Shown piece by piece: positions 53,552 through 64,000 of a DNA stretch of 64,000 bases. Position numbers and translations under genes: made by a program. The notes under the pieces were generated by a model. That model was given only the letters and a program-made list of their open reading frames with translations. It was not told the origin of the DNA and ran no database searches. How positions within the stretch are numbered: the stretch's first letter is position 1; each line of letters starts with the position of its first letter. Origin of the DNA: Rhodocollybia butyracea (taxonomy: Eukaryota; Basidiomycota; Agaricomycetes; Agaricales; Omphalotaceae); contig JADNRY010000182.1 in the NCBI GenBank assembly GCA_015501585.1, positions 62,001 through 126,000 of the forward strand. The letters are read 5' to 3'.

Positions 53552-55363
53552 TCATATTCTTGTAGTTTTTGCCGATCCCTCGAGTTCCCAATCACGGCTG
53601 TTGTAGGAGCTCTGCACGCCCGCAGGAGCGGGGCTAGAAGGTCGATGATCATGATGAGGATCATGGTGAGGATCATGGTGGCCCATATAACAGTCCTCTG
53701 CGTAGGTGGGCGACGGAGACTCCTCCAATGATTCGGCGCCGTACTCGAAATCAGCTGTGTTGTTTGGCACTACCACAGGAGCGGGGCTATAAGATTGGTG
53801 ATGATGATCATAGCGAGGAAGATGATGGCGCATATCATAGTTCTCTGCGTAGGTGGGGGACGGAGGCTCCTCCACTTCGGGATCATACTCGATATCTGCT
53901 GCGTTTTCCGAGCTGGAGATGGGAACTTGGTCATCGGTGTTTGGTGCAGGAGAAAAGTCCTGAGTGTCGACGAAGGCGTCCATGCCCCAAGTCACGGTCA
54001 ATGGAATATCTGTACCGGCGGCTGCAATCGCTACATGAGAGTCTCAGTAATAGAAAAATGGATAGGAAGCTTGAATGCACGTACTGTAAAGGTGGCGATA
54101 ATAGCTGTGATCGGGCTGTACGGGAGGATACCTGTAGCTGCATAGAGGCTTAGCAAGAGGAGCATTACTGTAAGAGCGGTGATGATAGCTGGGATCGGGC
54201 TGGACAGGAGGATATGTGTAGCTACATAGAGGCTTAGCAAAGGGAGCAGGTGGAAGCGAACACAATGACGAAGTTTGAAAACTGCGATTCCGAATCGGAG
54301 AAAAATGAGTATCTGTGGTCCAAAGTTCCTTTCGAGGGAAACGGGTTTTTACTGGAACGGGCATCGTAGATGAAGAGAGATGGCAAGGAGAATCTTCTCT
54401 GGGCGCCGGGTAATCGCGAGTGGGCTGTTCGATTTCCACGTTGGATTGCATGTTCATCCGCGAGTCGGACTCGTCGGCGCCGTGAGAAACATGGAGAACA
54501 TTGATTGGTGCTGAGGCTTGGTCGTAGCGATACGTCGGATTGGAACCTCCGGTGCTGGAAGGATAAGGATTCTTTAATAGAGATAGTTATGAATCAACTG
54601 TTGAATATCTTGTAGCTAAGATCACTTACATTGCGTTTTGATTCTCCAGAGAAAGGGCCATTATTGACAATTGGCGTAGGCGCTGGCGGAGGTATAGCAG
54701 ATGGTGGGTTTGGAGATGCTCGATGACTAGATGCAAGCTGTCGAAAAATCAGAAAAGCATAGTATCATTGTGTCTGGATTCCTTACAGAAGTCTTCCCGG
54801 GGATGGTGTGGGCCAAAGGTTGGAGGAGCTCCTCTTCGGCATCCTTTTTAAACCAGCTAAGTAGACAGCCGTACTGCTCGTCACTAATTCCCATAATATC
54901 TTGAACGCGAAGTCGTTTCATTGTCGGTACACGTGTGCATTTCATGTACGATGGGCACTGAACGCATTGCATGGCGGTGGTAGGAATTGTGCACTCTTTC
55001 CTCCTCATGGTACATTGCTCACATTTCTAGTGAATAAAGATGAGTAAAAGGGTTCAACGGAAGGTCGACAGCACGGACGATATGCTGGTATTTGACATTG
55101 AGCTCGCGTCTTTCCCTGAGAGTGCCTTTTTTCTTGTATTCTATCTTGAATCTGCTCTTGAGTTCATCGCTAATTTCGAGAGTCTTCATATTTCTGTCGG
55201 ATGCTTGTGTCGGCTCGCCGTGTTGTGCATCTACCAAGTCAAAGCCAGAAAAAGCGAGAGTAGTAGAAAGAAAAGGTCGATGGGGTCTAGGTTGCACCGA
55301 GGGAAAAGGTCCATCACGACGATGTGCTGGACGTGTCGAAACCTCCTCGTGGGGGTTGTCCAT
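53552..55363 (-). CDS. Zinc-cluster-like protein with long proline-rich tail
   Basis: Start at 55363 (MDNPHEEVSTRPAHRR). Exon 1 ends LEISDELKSRFKIEYKKKG and RRELNVKYQHI. After a 52-nt intron, exon 2 has KCEQCTMRRKECTIP, QCVQCPSYMKC, giving C-x2-C-x6-C-x8-C-x2-C-x5-C, close to the fungal Zn(II)2Cys6 spacing. DIMGISDEQYGCLLSWF follows. Later exons, all joinable in frame, encode Pro-, Tyr- and Ser-rich sequence with internal repeats (AKPLCSY(T/R)YPPVQPD twice; SPTYAE(N/D) twice; HHDPHHDPHHD). The stop is at 53552. A DNA-binding or protein-binding cluster with an activation-type tail is plausible, but function is inferred only from layout. A copy missing half of the cluster lies at 41.5-42.2 kb. 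Confidence 0.6.
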
Positions 55364-57419
55364 TAGTGGACCAAAACAAAGTTCGAGTTTAGCGTTTTTT
55401 AAGAAATATCACTCTCCCACCAATTTTAACCGCCTCATGATCTAAAGTTAAAGATAGCGCTTGATTAGTAGAGAAGGGTACTCTGCTTCAATTACACATT
55501 TTCTCTAAGATCTACATACTGCTGAATTACGCTCACTGACCTACTTACAACGACCACCCGCGCGTTTTCTCTATCGAAGCCGGATCGATACTGACATCAA
55601 TGGTCGCGTTTGTCCGAAGAATACTTACAAACCACATGATATACACATTTTGCCTTAATTGCCTTATGGGTATGGGACACGTTCTTGTGTTTTACGCGAA
55701 GATACTGGACCGAAGATACTGTGTTGACAAATATTTTAGCCCTCAAGATAAAACTTGGCTCGAAAACTGGCCTTATTGGTAACTGGAAGGAAATCGGGCT
55801 CCACCCAAATTACAGGATTTAAGATGAAAAAAACTGGTCTGGAGATGGCTAAGAGGGCTTATATATCACTGGTATGTCCTTTTGTTTCGTGAAAATCCTG
55901 TCTATTCGACGTGATCTTCTGTCTGCTCCGATCCGGTCCTGCATATATGGAGGCTTTTATCCCAATTTGGTGCTTATTGGCAAGCCTGTAGTCCGAAATT
56001 TCTGCGTTCACAAAGCTTTTGGATCTTGGAGCTGCTACTGGGCCTGATGACGCTCGTGTTTGGAGAATCAAAAAGATCAAGTATGTGCGTCTATCTCCCC
56101 TCTTTCTTTTGCGCATCTTATTGCTTATTTTTCAAATCCGGCATCGTTCCCAGTCGAATCGATGTTGTCACCCTAGACGAAGGTCAGCGCTTATACGTTG
56201 TCAGGCGTTTGAAATCTCACTCGAGCTGAGTACAAAACCGTTATCCTTGGGAGCCCGAAACAGCTCAGCAAGGCGACGGGCGTGCGTGCGTGCGTGTCAG
56301 ACTGTCAAGCCCATATTGAAACCAATGCGCGAGACTATCTTACGAGCCAATGAGGCGCAGGTGCTAGGTGATGATGTCCAATCGTGCGTGATTTCTCAAT
56401 ATCATTATATATATCACATCGGTTAGGCTTATTAGATTATCAGGCCACCGCTCAGGAACTCCCTGTTGCTTCGACGCCGGCTTTTAACATACGCACGAAG
56501 CCCTTGGATACATCCCCATGTCCAATCCCTCCGCTCTCAAGCTACCTACTCTTCTGGGCTTCCATATTCACTGCTATGGACCATTCAGTGCGAATGTTCC
56601 CCGTGGAACGTGTGTCAAGCACAACACCAAAGATTTCGGTTTTTTGGTGAGTTTACATTGATTTTGTTTCTGTGAAATCGACGCTCATTGTCGGGTGGGT
56701 AGGGAGCATCTGGAGCAGGTTAAAAGGATAATTTGAAGATCGACCCTGTTCTCGTGAAGTGTGGTCAAAGTAGGAATGGGAGAACAGGCACCAAGTTGAA
56801 GTGCCGACATAGAAGGGCAAGAATATAAGATTGAAGACAGATATTATAAGGAAAAACTCCACCAGCGTAACAGATCCATAGGTCATAAATGACCGAGGGC
56901 AGAGAATGGATCAATCGAGCAGAACAGAGTCCAGTGTTCCATTATCATGCTGACCACAGGTTAATCCTGTGCTGGACCAAAGAATCAAGAAATAAAGCCA
57001 ATGTATCACAAAACCAAGGAGATAAGTTCAAGTAAGACAACCAGCCAGAGAAAAAATGCAGGCCACACCGATAGGGTATATTAAGACTTTTCCAAGTCCG
57101 ATGTCACTGCATCTAGGGTATATCGCGGGGTCCTTACAACTTAGGAAAGGGGTATATTAGGGCTCTCACTTGCGTAGAACCAAAAGCGAAGTATCTTCGA
57201 AGTCTCGTCGTCCGCACGGCTTAGAACCAACAAAATGCTAGGTCACACCGCGATGGGGTATATTAAGACTTTTAAGAAGTCCGATGTCACTGCATCTAGG
57301 GTATATTCCAGGTCATCACGACCTGGCGGCGACGAGCTTCAACTCAGAAAAAATAAAATAAGATTGGCGCCCGTAGATCATGGTGGTTTCAGTCGGAGGG
57401 TGGGATAATCGTAAGCGGT
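55364..57419. other. About 2 kb without a supported gene
   Basis: Contains a (GTGC)n microsatellite near 56280-56297 and a direct repeat at 57.06 and 57.24 kb. Plus-strand frames at 56019-56426 and 56384-56650 are protein-like in parts but unrecognised. Confidence 0.4.
57061..57308. repeat. Two direct repeats of about 65 bp
   Basis: 57061-57123 and 57241-57305 share GG(C/T)CACACCG, GGGTATATTAAGACTTTT and AGTCCGATGTCACTGCATCT, 180 bp apart. Confidence 0.8.
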
Positions 57420-58010
57420 GCCAGGCGAAAGTTGGGGCCATCGCCGTTCCAGTTGAATCAATTAAGACAGAAGTGGGAGTCCAGTGTGAGCAGGTAAGCT
57501 TTGTTCTAACCCTTTAGGCACATCTTCACTCCTTTATAGGCCCACTATCTCGAAAACGTCACGTCGCGCGCGCTAAACAAGATATCCAACTTTTCGACCT
57601 CGCCTTCGCTGATTTTTGGGTCCACTCAAGCTACGGGGAGCCTCAAAGTGAATGATGCTTGCGATTCACCACACAGCGAGATCACGGTAGGTAATATCTC
57701 AGCCTGTTCAGTTCTGAATCTCCGGAAAATAGGATGGTACTGAGTTGATTTCCCCAATCCACCGCTCCAGCATGGTTTCATAAAGCGTGTTTCCATGTCA
57801 ATTGTAACTTCGGACCTCAGTATACTATCATCCGGCGTTGGATGCATCTTGAGGAACTCAACCTGTGGAAAAATTCAGGACACGGACTTTCAGACTTGAA
57901 CCGGCCAACGATGCTCAATGACTGGCTGAGGCGCTGTTTACAGTAACCTTGGTCCAACGCTTTTCCGAGAGTTTTTGGATCTGGTGGTGTTCTCTCCAAA
58001 CGATGGAACT
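57420..58010 (+). pseudogene. Coiled-coil / Trp-rich-domain family, copy D (decayed)
   Basis: The plus strand starts inside the coiled-coil exon (QAKVGAIAVPVESIKTEVGV) and continues after a GTAAGC intron with FDLAFADFW, a linker with the same introns as copy B, and PAWFHKACFHVNC-like and NLWKNSGHGLSDLNRPTMLN-like blocks. The reading frame is broken by stops and a deletion near 57825 and 57930. It ends near 58000, where the Trp-rich block (FWIWWCSLQ) runs into unrelated sequence. The opposite orientation to copies A-C and the missing 5' exons mark it as an old fragment. Confidence 0.55.
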
Positions 58011-58128
58011 ATTGAACGCAGAGTTTGTTGTATAATGCGCGACCTTGGTCAAAAGTGCCTATTTATTGGCTCAAGTTCTGGTACGTCGTGATTGTTTCAA
58101 CAATGTACCATCCTGATGAACGCCAGAT

Positions 58129-58724
58129 GTGGGAAATGTTAGCCGTAAACGCAAAGTCGCAGACCAGGAAGAAAATGACAATAACGAAAAAGAAAAATCT
58201 GCTGGTCCTGCGAAACATATTAGGTCTAACATCGACGGCGATGGGCAAACGGAGAGTATCACCTCTGTTACTGTCGTTTCGCGTGTAACCAACAAACACG
58301 GTAAACCATCTATTCACTCTTATGAGCAGGAACCGGGAGAAGGACTAAAGATGAGAGTTGCACCAAATCCCGCTTGTTTTGTACTGACTATTCACTCACG
58401 GAAAACAATCAGTATCTTACTGCGTCTTTAAAAAAAAGAGAGCATGGAACGCTGTCGTCCGACAGCGTTAGTGCTGGTGGAAGCAGAGTTTGGAGAAAGA
58501 CGTACGTGTTCGACGGAGTGGAACTGACCAGACGACCGCAGAAACCCGCAGAAACGCACTACCCTCCAAATTCAGATTCGGAAGAAGTCAGAGATGCAGA
58601 TGAGGTCGTCGAAGCGGCGATCCCGTCTTCTGGCTCACCTACTTCTGATTCTACGCCTTCTCTTGTGGTGGCTACTTCTACCGGCTCGGAGAAGGGTGAA
58701 TGGATCTCATCATGGGCCCCGTAG
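58129..58724 (+). CDS. Hypothetical basic/acidic protein, possibly frameshifted
   Basis: The first frame starts MGNVSRKRKVADQEENDNNE with a nuclear-signal-like RKRK and runs to about 58350. The sequence then makes better sense in another frame (FCTDYSLTENNQYLTASLKK, SRVWRKTYVFDGVELTRRP) to a stop at 58724 after an acidic, Ser-rich stretch. A one-base shift or a small intron near 58350 is needed. I do not recognise the protein. A short downstream exon-like frame (MGPVELSVQVATELATELVK) lies at about 58712-58800. Confidence 0.35.
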
Positions 58725-58800
58725 AACTAAGTGTTCAGGTTGCGACCGAGCTGGCTACAGAGTTGGTGAAATCCTTTGTTGCTAATACAGACAGTATGAA

Positions 58801-59504
58801 TGGTGAGTCTTTGTGACGCCAGTCTCGATCCTCGCTAAATCATGGAATAGAACCCTCTTCGAGTGCCGTTAGTCTGTCTTCGTCCCTACCACCGATCCGT
58901 CTACTTCACAGAAAGGAACCAGTCCGTCAGTGCATCTAAGCCCCTCTGCATCTACATCTAAATCGCACCCTCCATCTCCATCAATTTCAGCCAAATTTTG
59001 GCTGTCATCTCTAACTATGCCCTCAAGCTCTGAAACTTCTTTCGGCAATCGCGGAGACAAAGCTGACAGAGCTTAAGAAGCTGAAGTCGATATTCCTGCT
59101 AGATGTCAATTGTCAGGGATTGAGTGCTCTCCTATAATTTAATTTTGCACTAAGGGCCATTTACATCCGAGTGCTTAAGATGCGTAATTCAAACGAGATT
59201 ACCCGATCGTACATACATTCGACAAGAGCAGAGATTCTATTTTGTTTCCGAGTTGAATATCAACCCAAAATCAACAGGGTACGATGCTGATTAAACACCT
59301 TATGCTCCTCCTGGTCACATATCACTCGCACCGTAACAAAGCGACGATTCGCCTAACATCATCCGCTTAATTGCCCAACCCGAGCGCGACTCATAGTGTC
59401 AAGAGGTTGTGTGTAAGTGTAAAGAGGTTTTAGAGTCCGCCTTCGGAAGACAAAGTCTAAAAAAACTGGCTGGTAAATACAATCTCCTGGTATGATATCC
59501 AGAC
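58801..59504. other. Intergenic, nothing recognised
   Basis: Ser/Pro-rich short frames only. It precedes the 3' end of the Mei2-like gene. Confidence 0.45.
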
Positions 59505-60382
59505 TCACAACGCTTCATCAATCGGCTGAGGTTTTCCGGTCAGAGGCCCTTCAGAGTAAAATATAAGGGGCAAGCATTCTTCAGGCAGATTATGGACAGA
59601 GGTTTTAGGATTGACAAAATACTTGTGCACCAATCCAGTTTTTCCTCTACAATCGTTAGTAACGCATTTTTTCAGCACATGCGGGTGGTTTACTCACTGA
59701 CAATGGGCGAATTGGATATCAACGACTTTATCGGAGGCAGCTCCAGACCTATATGAGGGTTAGGACGTAAAGAGTGAGGTGAAACAACACCGCACCGACC
59801 AGGAATGCCCATTTCTGTTTGTATAGAATGTTGCAAGATCGTCGGTCGTGATAAAATTCACAAAAGCGTATCCACAATTCCTCCCTGGCTCATCCGAGTA
59901 AGTCACCAACGACAAATATATATCAGTTACCAACCTAGCTGCCGATTGTGCAGTGGAAGATAGATAAAATCTACTCTTTCCCGACACACTTCCCAGATTA
60001 AAGATTGTATATTTTCCACTTTCAAATGGAACGGTATATTTCGAAGCATAACGGTGGTCCTAGTGTCCAGTTTTCGAATAATATATGATAGATCCACTTT
60101 GTCAAACCCGGCACTTGTTTGGTTTCTACGGGGTTTTTCAGAGTCCAATGGGTTTTCTGAAACAGCTTAGAAGTGAATATAATTTGTGAGGTTCACCTCA
60201 CTTTTAACATTTTCGACCAGTACAACATCGTTTTTCCTCGGCCAACCGTTGGTTTCGCACCTCGGTTCCCTCTCTTCAGGGGTTGACAGTGTTCTTCTCC
60301 TTTTGGGGCAGTCGTCAGACGAATTGTCTTCTCCAGCGAGTTTACGTTTTTCAGTAAAGGTTGGATCAGTCGGATGGTCCAT
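59505..60382 (-). CDS. Mei2-type C-terminal RRM protein
   Basis: ATG at 60382 (MDHPTDPTFTEKRKLAGEDN) with a basic PKRRR stretch. Introns with good sites (GTGAGG..CAG, GTTGGT..CCAG, GTCGGT..ATAG, GTGAGT..TTGTAG with a TACTAAC branch site) connect LDTRTTVMLRNIPFHLKVEN, EVCRERVDFIYLPLHN, CGYAFVNFITTDDLATFY, SDKVVDIQFAHC, GKTGLVHKYFVNPKTSVHN and LPLIFYSEGPLTGKPQPIDE, with the stop at 59505. This is the Mei2-like RRM (DxRTTVMxxNIP, GYAFVNF, IFYSxGP). Mei2 of fission yeast binds meiRNA and drives meiosis. Here the protein is only about 215 residues and carries just this domain, far shorter than Mei2, which has extra RRMs. RNA binding is likely; a role in meiosis is inference. Confidence 0.8.
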
Positions 60383-61105
60383 GGGAGGAGTTCAGAATTG
60401 TTACAAAAAGCGTGTTAAATGGTGATTAAATAAGATAAGCGCTTGAAAACACACTACCGGCGCGGTCCCATTGAGGAACAGCCGGTGGCCAGCCAACCGA
60501 AGCCTTGAAACCCAGCCCAACAGAAGCCCCTAGGCAGACCCGACCTCTTTCGGAAGTTGGGACAAATCTCACGATTTTCGGACTATCTTAGGAACAAAAT
60601 TTACCTGAAAGAAGATTGACAAGATTTAAAACGGCTCGCTTCTGGTGAGCTCAATATACTACCGGGAAAATACAGTATATGTGGAAAATTGGCCGAACGG
60701 GCGCTAAACCTGCCCATCATGGTCTTCGGACATTTGCTCACGAAGAATGGGGGAATTTTCAGGATTGGTATTTTCGAATCTCAACGGACAACCGGATCTT
60801 CTTTCGGGTGCGAATTCAATTGCCGAGTTCCGTCATGTCGTTCCTCCCAAACGTTGTGTCACTCCTAAGCGTCTTGCCGTTCTGAATCTTCTCAAGTAGT
60901 CCGACTGATGGGGCAAGTCCTGTCAGGAACGTTCGACATTTTTCGACCTTGCATTCTTTTTTGCATAGTATCGCCGAATGGAGTAATTGCTCGGATAGGC
61001 AAAAATCTCGATTTCTTCAAGGAAACTATGGATTCCTATTACAGAATGCGACCCAGGAAATTTCTTAAAAGGTGAGATGAGATTCATCCTCTGTCGTCTC
61101 TACCG
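60383..61105. other. Intergenic with a short-repeat fragment
   Basis: 60452-60495 carries ACCGGCGCGGTCCCATTGAG and AACAGCCGG, another piece of the GGTCCCATT repeat. No gene supported in the remainder. Confidence 0.45.
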
Positions 61106-61651
61106 ATGGCCTCGGTTGATTTCCCCTCTTCCAACCCTGGGCATAATAGCCCCAGAGATTCTAGTGCTACATGTTCTTCGCGGGTGCAATGCAGGCGGGA
61201 CATGCCAATAATGCCTGCACCAATTGCCACAACGCATGCAAAAAATGTGACAATGCAAGGCCTTGTCTCCACTGTATTGCGCGTGCCAAGACACCAAACA
61301 ACTCGACAATAAAGAGTTACCAAAGTCGCAGAATATTGAGAAGGAACCAGAAGTATCCAGTAATATTAATCAACCTATCCCCTCGAAACATTTGGAGCCT
61401 GCACCAGCTGACTCGATGTATGGTCAATATGTGTGTATTCCTCCAGCTCCATCCTACACTGACTCCCGCTCATTTATTATCGCTTTCAGCTTTATTTTTC
61501 ACCGCCAGAAGCGCCAACGCCGCCGCCACCGCAGCACCAGACACCGCTGCAGCACCCTGGACTCCGCTACCCTTACACGTATCTGTATCCGCCGTATGGC
61601 CCACCTTATTACGTTCAGCCCAACTATGAGTTGTACTTACAGTAATTGTGG
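61106..61651 (+). pseudogene. Zn(II)2Cys6 transcription-factor fragment
   Basis: One frame (from about 61171) gives ACTNCHNACKKCDNARP and CLHCIARA, five of the six cysteines of a fungal binuclear zinc cluster. The text then fits better in a second frame (EPAPADSMYGQYV, SYTDSR) and, after 61500, in a third (PPEAPTPPPPQ, YPYTYLYPPYGPPYY, stop at about 61651). This order, a cluster followed by a Pro/Tyr-rich tail with MYGQYV, is that of a transcription-factor family I know from Agaricomycetes. Two frame changes and the missing sixth cysteine indicate a decayed copy. Confidence 0.6.
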
Positions 61652-62989
61652 GCTAACAAGGATCTGAGCTGGAATGCGCGGTCAAAATTTTGGTGTACTT
61701 ACAAGAACCAGAGCCCGGTTCCAATAAATAATTTATATTTGATAGATATACTTACACCCATTTTGAGACTCGCACTGCCCGTCGCTGGTAGCAGTAAGAG
61801 TTGCCGTCTCCGATTACTCGTCCTTGAGCCTTCCAAAGTTTTATTACAGTGTTCATCGTTATCCGGCAGTGCGTTGCATAGTCAAAGTAGAGGGGGATAA
61901 TTTGCATACTCGGTGATCTCAACAGGTATTGAGAAGGATGGCTTGTTGTCAGTAGTGGTAGTGGTAGTATAACCGACGTGGTCCCATTTCGGAACAGCCG
62001 GGGCCCCAGCCACATGTATCGCGCCAAATACATGCCTGGGATGCAGAGCAGAGTTGACGTCAGTGAGGAGAGGAAGTAGCGGATCAAAGTGTCATGCGTC
62101 ACGTCTGAATCCTACGCTATCATACTAATCCTATCCTACGCCCACAGAGACGACTTTCGAGCTGAGTCTCTTTCTCAGTTGCTGCCTTCCATACGATGCC
62201 GGTTTTTTTTTTTTGACTTTGAGTTTGGTTCTCGTAATCCACTGAGGCGAGACTTTCCCCTATGTATCGTGCATGCGCTATCGATCTGATGTTCATCATC
62301 GTCATTATCACATCCCAGGTCATCAACGATTTCGATCTCCAGTTAAGCTTTCTAGCTGAACGAAATCAACGACTTGGGATCCAGGGCTGCGACGTAGTCA
62401 AATTCAAATTAATTCAGTTATGAATTTAAAATTTATCTACTACGATCTATAATCAGCCATCTCGTCATGTTTTCCACTCACCGGTCAGTGTACGCCCCTT
62501 GCTACTCTCGGACTCCGTTCTCCTTTCCGTTGGTGCAACGTACAAACTCAGTCAGGTACGCTCCGCGCGCTTGTAGCCGATCCTGCCCTTTTCTGAGTGA
62601 CTGTGAAATCGGAATCAGTTCCTTCCTTCAGTTAAATGTACGAAAACGATGGAAACGCACGACGGTCACCGAACCAGCAGTCGGATAGCTCGGATGGAAG
62701 ACATCCCAACCCAACCATGCCGCCATCACGCGAAAATTGGAGAAAGGAGAAGTTGACGAAGCCTTGGCCTTACTTGATGTACAAGCAGTTCGTGCTTAGC
62801 AGCCCAAAAGAAGGAATCAACTTGATCAAGGTCATACAATTCCAGTCTTTTACAGGCCCGTACAGGTGATTTATTGCCTCTGTTGACGACCGATGCATCG
62901 CCAGGTATTATCGACCGTAGGCTAATATCTAAATCCGTGGTGACAACGGTATGCGCTTGATACAAGCGTGACCAGACACAGATCGAGGT
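61652..62989. other. No confident gene; repeat copy inside
   Basis: Plus-strand frames at 62467-62688 and 62636-62869 have no motif. The 61951-62045 stretch is a short interspersed element. Confidence 0.4.
61951..62045. repeat. Short interspersed element (GGTCCCATT family)
   Basis: GTAGTGGTAGTGGTAGTATA (tail), GACGTGGTCCCATTTCGGAA, and CACATGTATCGCGCCAAATA ending in CATGCCTGGGATGCA. Nearly identical to 63063-63157. Confidence 0.8.
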
Positions 62990-63280
62990 CAATAAGGTTT
63001 AGCGCCCAAACGGATCCAAATAAGAGACGTCAAATAACCTCAAATAACCAAGACGAATTGATGGTAGTGGTAGTGGTAGTTTAAACGACGTGGTCCCATT
63101 TAGGAACTGCCGGGGCCCAGCCACATGTATCACGCCAAATACATGCCTGGGATGCACTAGTGGTAGCGGTACGTAGATACAGGGGCGGGAGAATTTGAAT
63201 ATATGATAAGCTTGCAAAAAGAGCTGTTAAGTTCAGCGAATTAGAAAGAAAAATTGGATACACACTTGATACACACATCC
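62990..63280. repeat. Interspersed repeat, filled-site copy
   Basis: Matches 37105-37290 on both sides of an insertion at about 63063-63170. Confidence 0.75.
63063..63170. mobile_element. Short interspersed element inserted in a repeat
   Basis: Same body as at 61951-62045, flanked by GTGGTAG-type repeats. The homologous site at about 37152-37165 lacks it. Length and tail suggest a SINE or a very short LINE 3' end; read on the minus strand the tail is (ACTACC)n. Confidence 0.65.
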
Positions 63281-63430
63281 ACGTTTTCTGTACACTGATT
63301 GACATGGAGTTTCGGGCACACCATTTGAAGAATGCATCAAGTTTAAGCTTCCTTCCGGAGATGTGGACCATATGGCGACGTCGTCAGCCTGTTCGACGTG
63401 GGATATACGCGTAGCGTCAAAAAACAATGC
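63233..63430 (-). mobile_element. LINE reverse-transcriptase fragment
   Basis: The minus strand reads ISHVEQADDVAIWSTSPEG and, after a frame change, KLDAFFKWCARNSMSISVQK. This is the RT region around the catalytic xxDD motif of agaricomycete LINEs and the block that follows it. Only about 60 residues remain, so it is a dead fragment. Confidence 0.7.
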
Positions 63431-63555
63431 CTGGGATTAGGCGCACATAGAATTGCAAACAACATTGAACAGAAAGCAAATAATACATTTTATCTGTCTA
63501 CCCTCAAGACTAGCAAGTTTCTCGGCCAAGGCAGAACCAAACTAGTCCAAGTCTA
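63431..63555. other. Short spacer
   Basis: No gene seen. Confidence 0.5.
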
Positions 63556-64000
63556 CTATACACGCTGAGCCATCGTATCAATCTGTGAAGCCATATCACA
63601 AAATACTACTGAAGAATATGTTGCCCGCAGCGGCGCTCGGCAAAAGGGGCATTGTTTGATGCACTGGATGCAATTTGCGCAGAAGAAGTGGTCACAGTTT
63701 TGAGAACTGGAAAACTGCGATGAACAAATGCTCGAAGAACAAAGGAGAAACTCACAACACCGGTTTACACTCAACGGTAGTCATTTTTTGTAAACAAATA
63801 GAGCATTCGATAAATTTTTCCAAGTTATCAAGATGTCCACGTAGCTGGAAAAGAGTGGTCAGTATAAAAAAACACGTCAACACGAGTGTAATGTACAATT
63901 CGCATGCTTTCTTCGGCGTCACGGAGGCGGTTGTCTGATGCTGCGAGCTTTGCTTTGAGATGGATGACCTCCTCGTTCTGCAGTGCCTGTAGTGACCGTA
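63556..64000 (-). CDS. Coiled-coil RING-finger protein, copy 2 (runs off the window)
   Basis: The minus strand encodes the end of a coiled coil (LQNEEVIHLKAKLAASDNRL), an intron, LRGHLDNLEKFIECSICLQK, a second intron, and SQNCDHFFCANCIQCIKQC with PFCRAPLRATYSS, ending MAQRV at 63556. All eight zinc ligands of the C3HC4 RING are present. It matches the gene at 22.2-23.0 kb residue by residue in the RING but lacks one intron found there. The 5' part lies beyond the right edge. An E3 ubiquitin ligase role is the usual one for such domains. Confidence 0.7.

Noticed and set aside
1..64000. CRISPR array, bacterial operons, mitochondrial or viral insertions, biosynthetic gene cluster
   Set aside because: No regular spacer-repeat array, no Shine-Dalgarno-linked frames, no organelle genes, no core biosynthetic enzymes were seen.

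Overview
The window looks like a repeat-rich accessory region of a filamentous basidiomycete (Agaricomycetes). The evidence is many short spliceosomal introns of about 45-60 nt with GT(A/G)xGT donors and CTAAC-type branch sites, a Plavaka/Tnp2-type transposase, 3' ends of a fungal LINE with a CCHC knuckle, and several gene families I know as expanded in mushroom-forming fungi: a JmjC-like family, KOW proteins, and a WD40 family with a C-terminal hydrophobic segment. Nothing bacterial, viral, mitochondrial or CRISPR-like was seen. All identifications are by eye from translations; no search was run.

Layout. 0-11 kb: fragments of a KOW/Spt5-like gene, a WD40 gene joined to a LINE 3' end, a second frameshifted KOW gene, an unrecognised gene cut off by a repeat, an intact F-box/LRR gene, and a 689-bp second copy of the LINE/WD40 junction. 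11-15 kb: an intron-containing tRNA, then a nine-exon transportin (Kap104-type) paralogue that lacks the acidic loop and has a replaced C-terminus. 15-31 kb: members of three recurring families, namely a coiled-coil gene with a tryptophan-rich C-terminal domain, a RING gene and a WD40 gene, plus two small orphan genes. 31-35 kb: a multi-exon JmjC-like gene with an internal exon duplication. 36-45 kb: a small AT-hook gene, a zinc-cluster gene copy that has lost its cysteines, and broken pieces of SNF2 and DNA polymerase alpha genes. 45-49 kb: a nearly intact Tnp2-like DNA transposon gene with one frameshift. 49-61 kb: orphan genes, a zinc-cluster gene, another coiled-coil gene relic and a compact Mei2-type RNA-binding gene. 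61-64 kb: a Zn2Cys6 relic, LINE reverse transcriptase debris, short repeats and a second RING gene running off the window.

Best candidates for intact genes: F-box (7.6-9.1 kb), RING (22.2-23.0), WD40 (23.3-24.9), coiled-coil copy B (26.0-27.1), JmjC-like (31.3-34.8), AT-hook gene (36.2-36.7), the orphan at 50.9-52.0, the zinc-cluster gene (53.6-55.4) and the Mei2-like gene (59.5-60.4). There is no evident metabolic cluster or single pathway. What unites the window is repeated duplication and decay of a few gene families among transposon remains. The most interesting signals are the loop-less transportin paralogue, a filled/empty site pair for a short interspersed element, and the recurring RING / WD40 / coiled-coil gene set.
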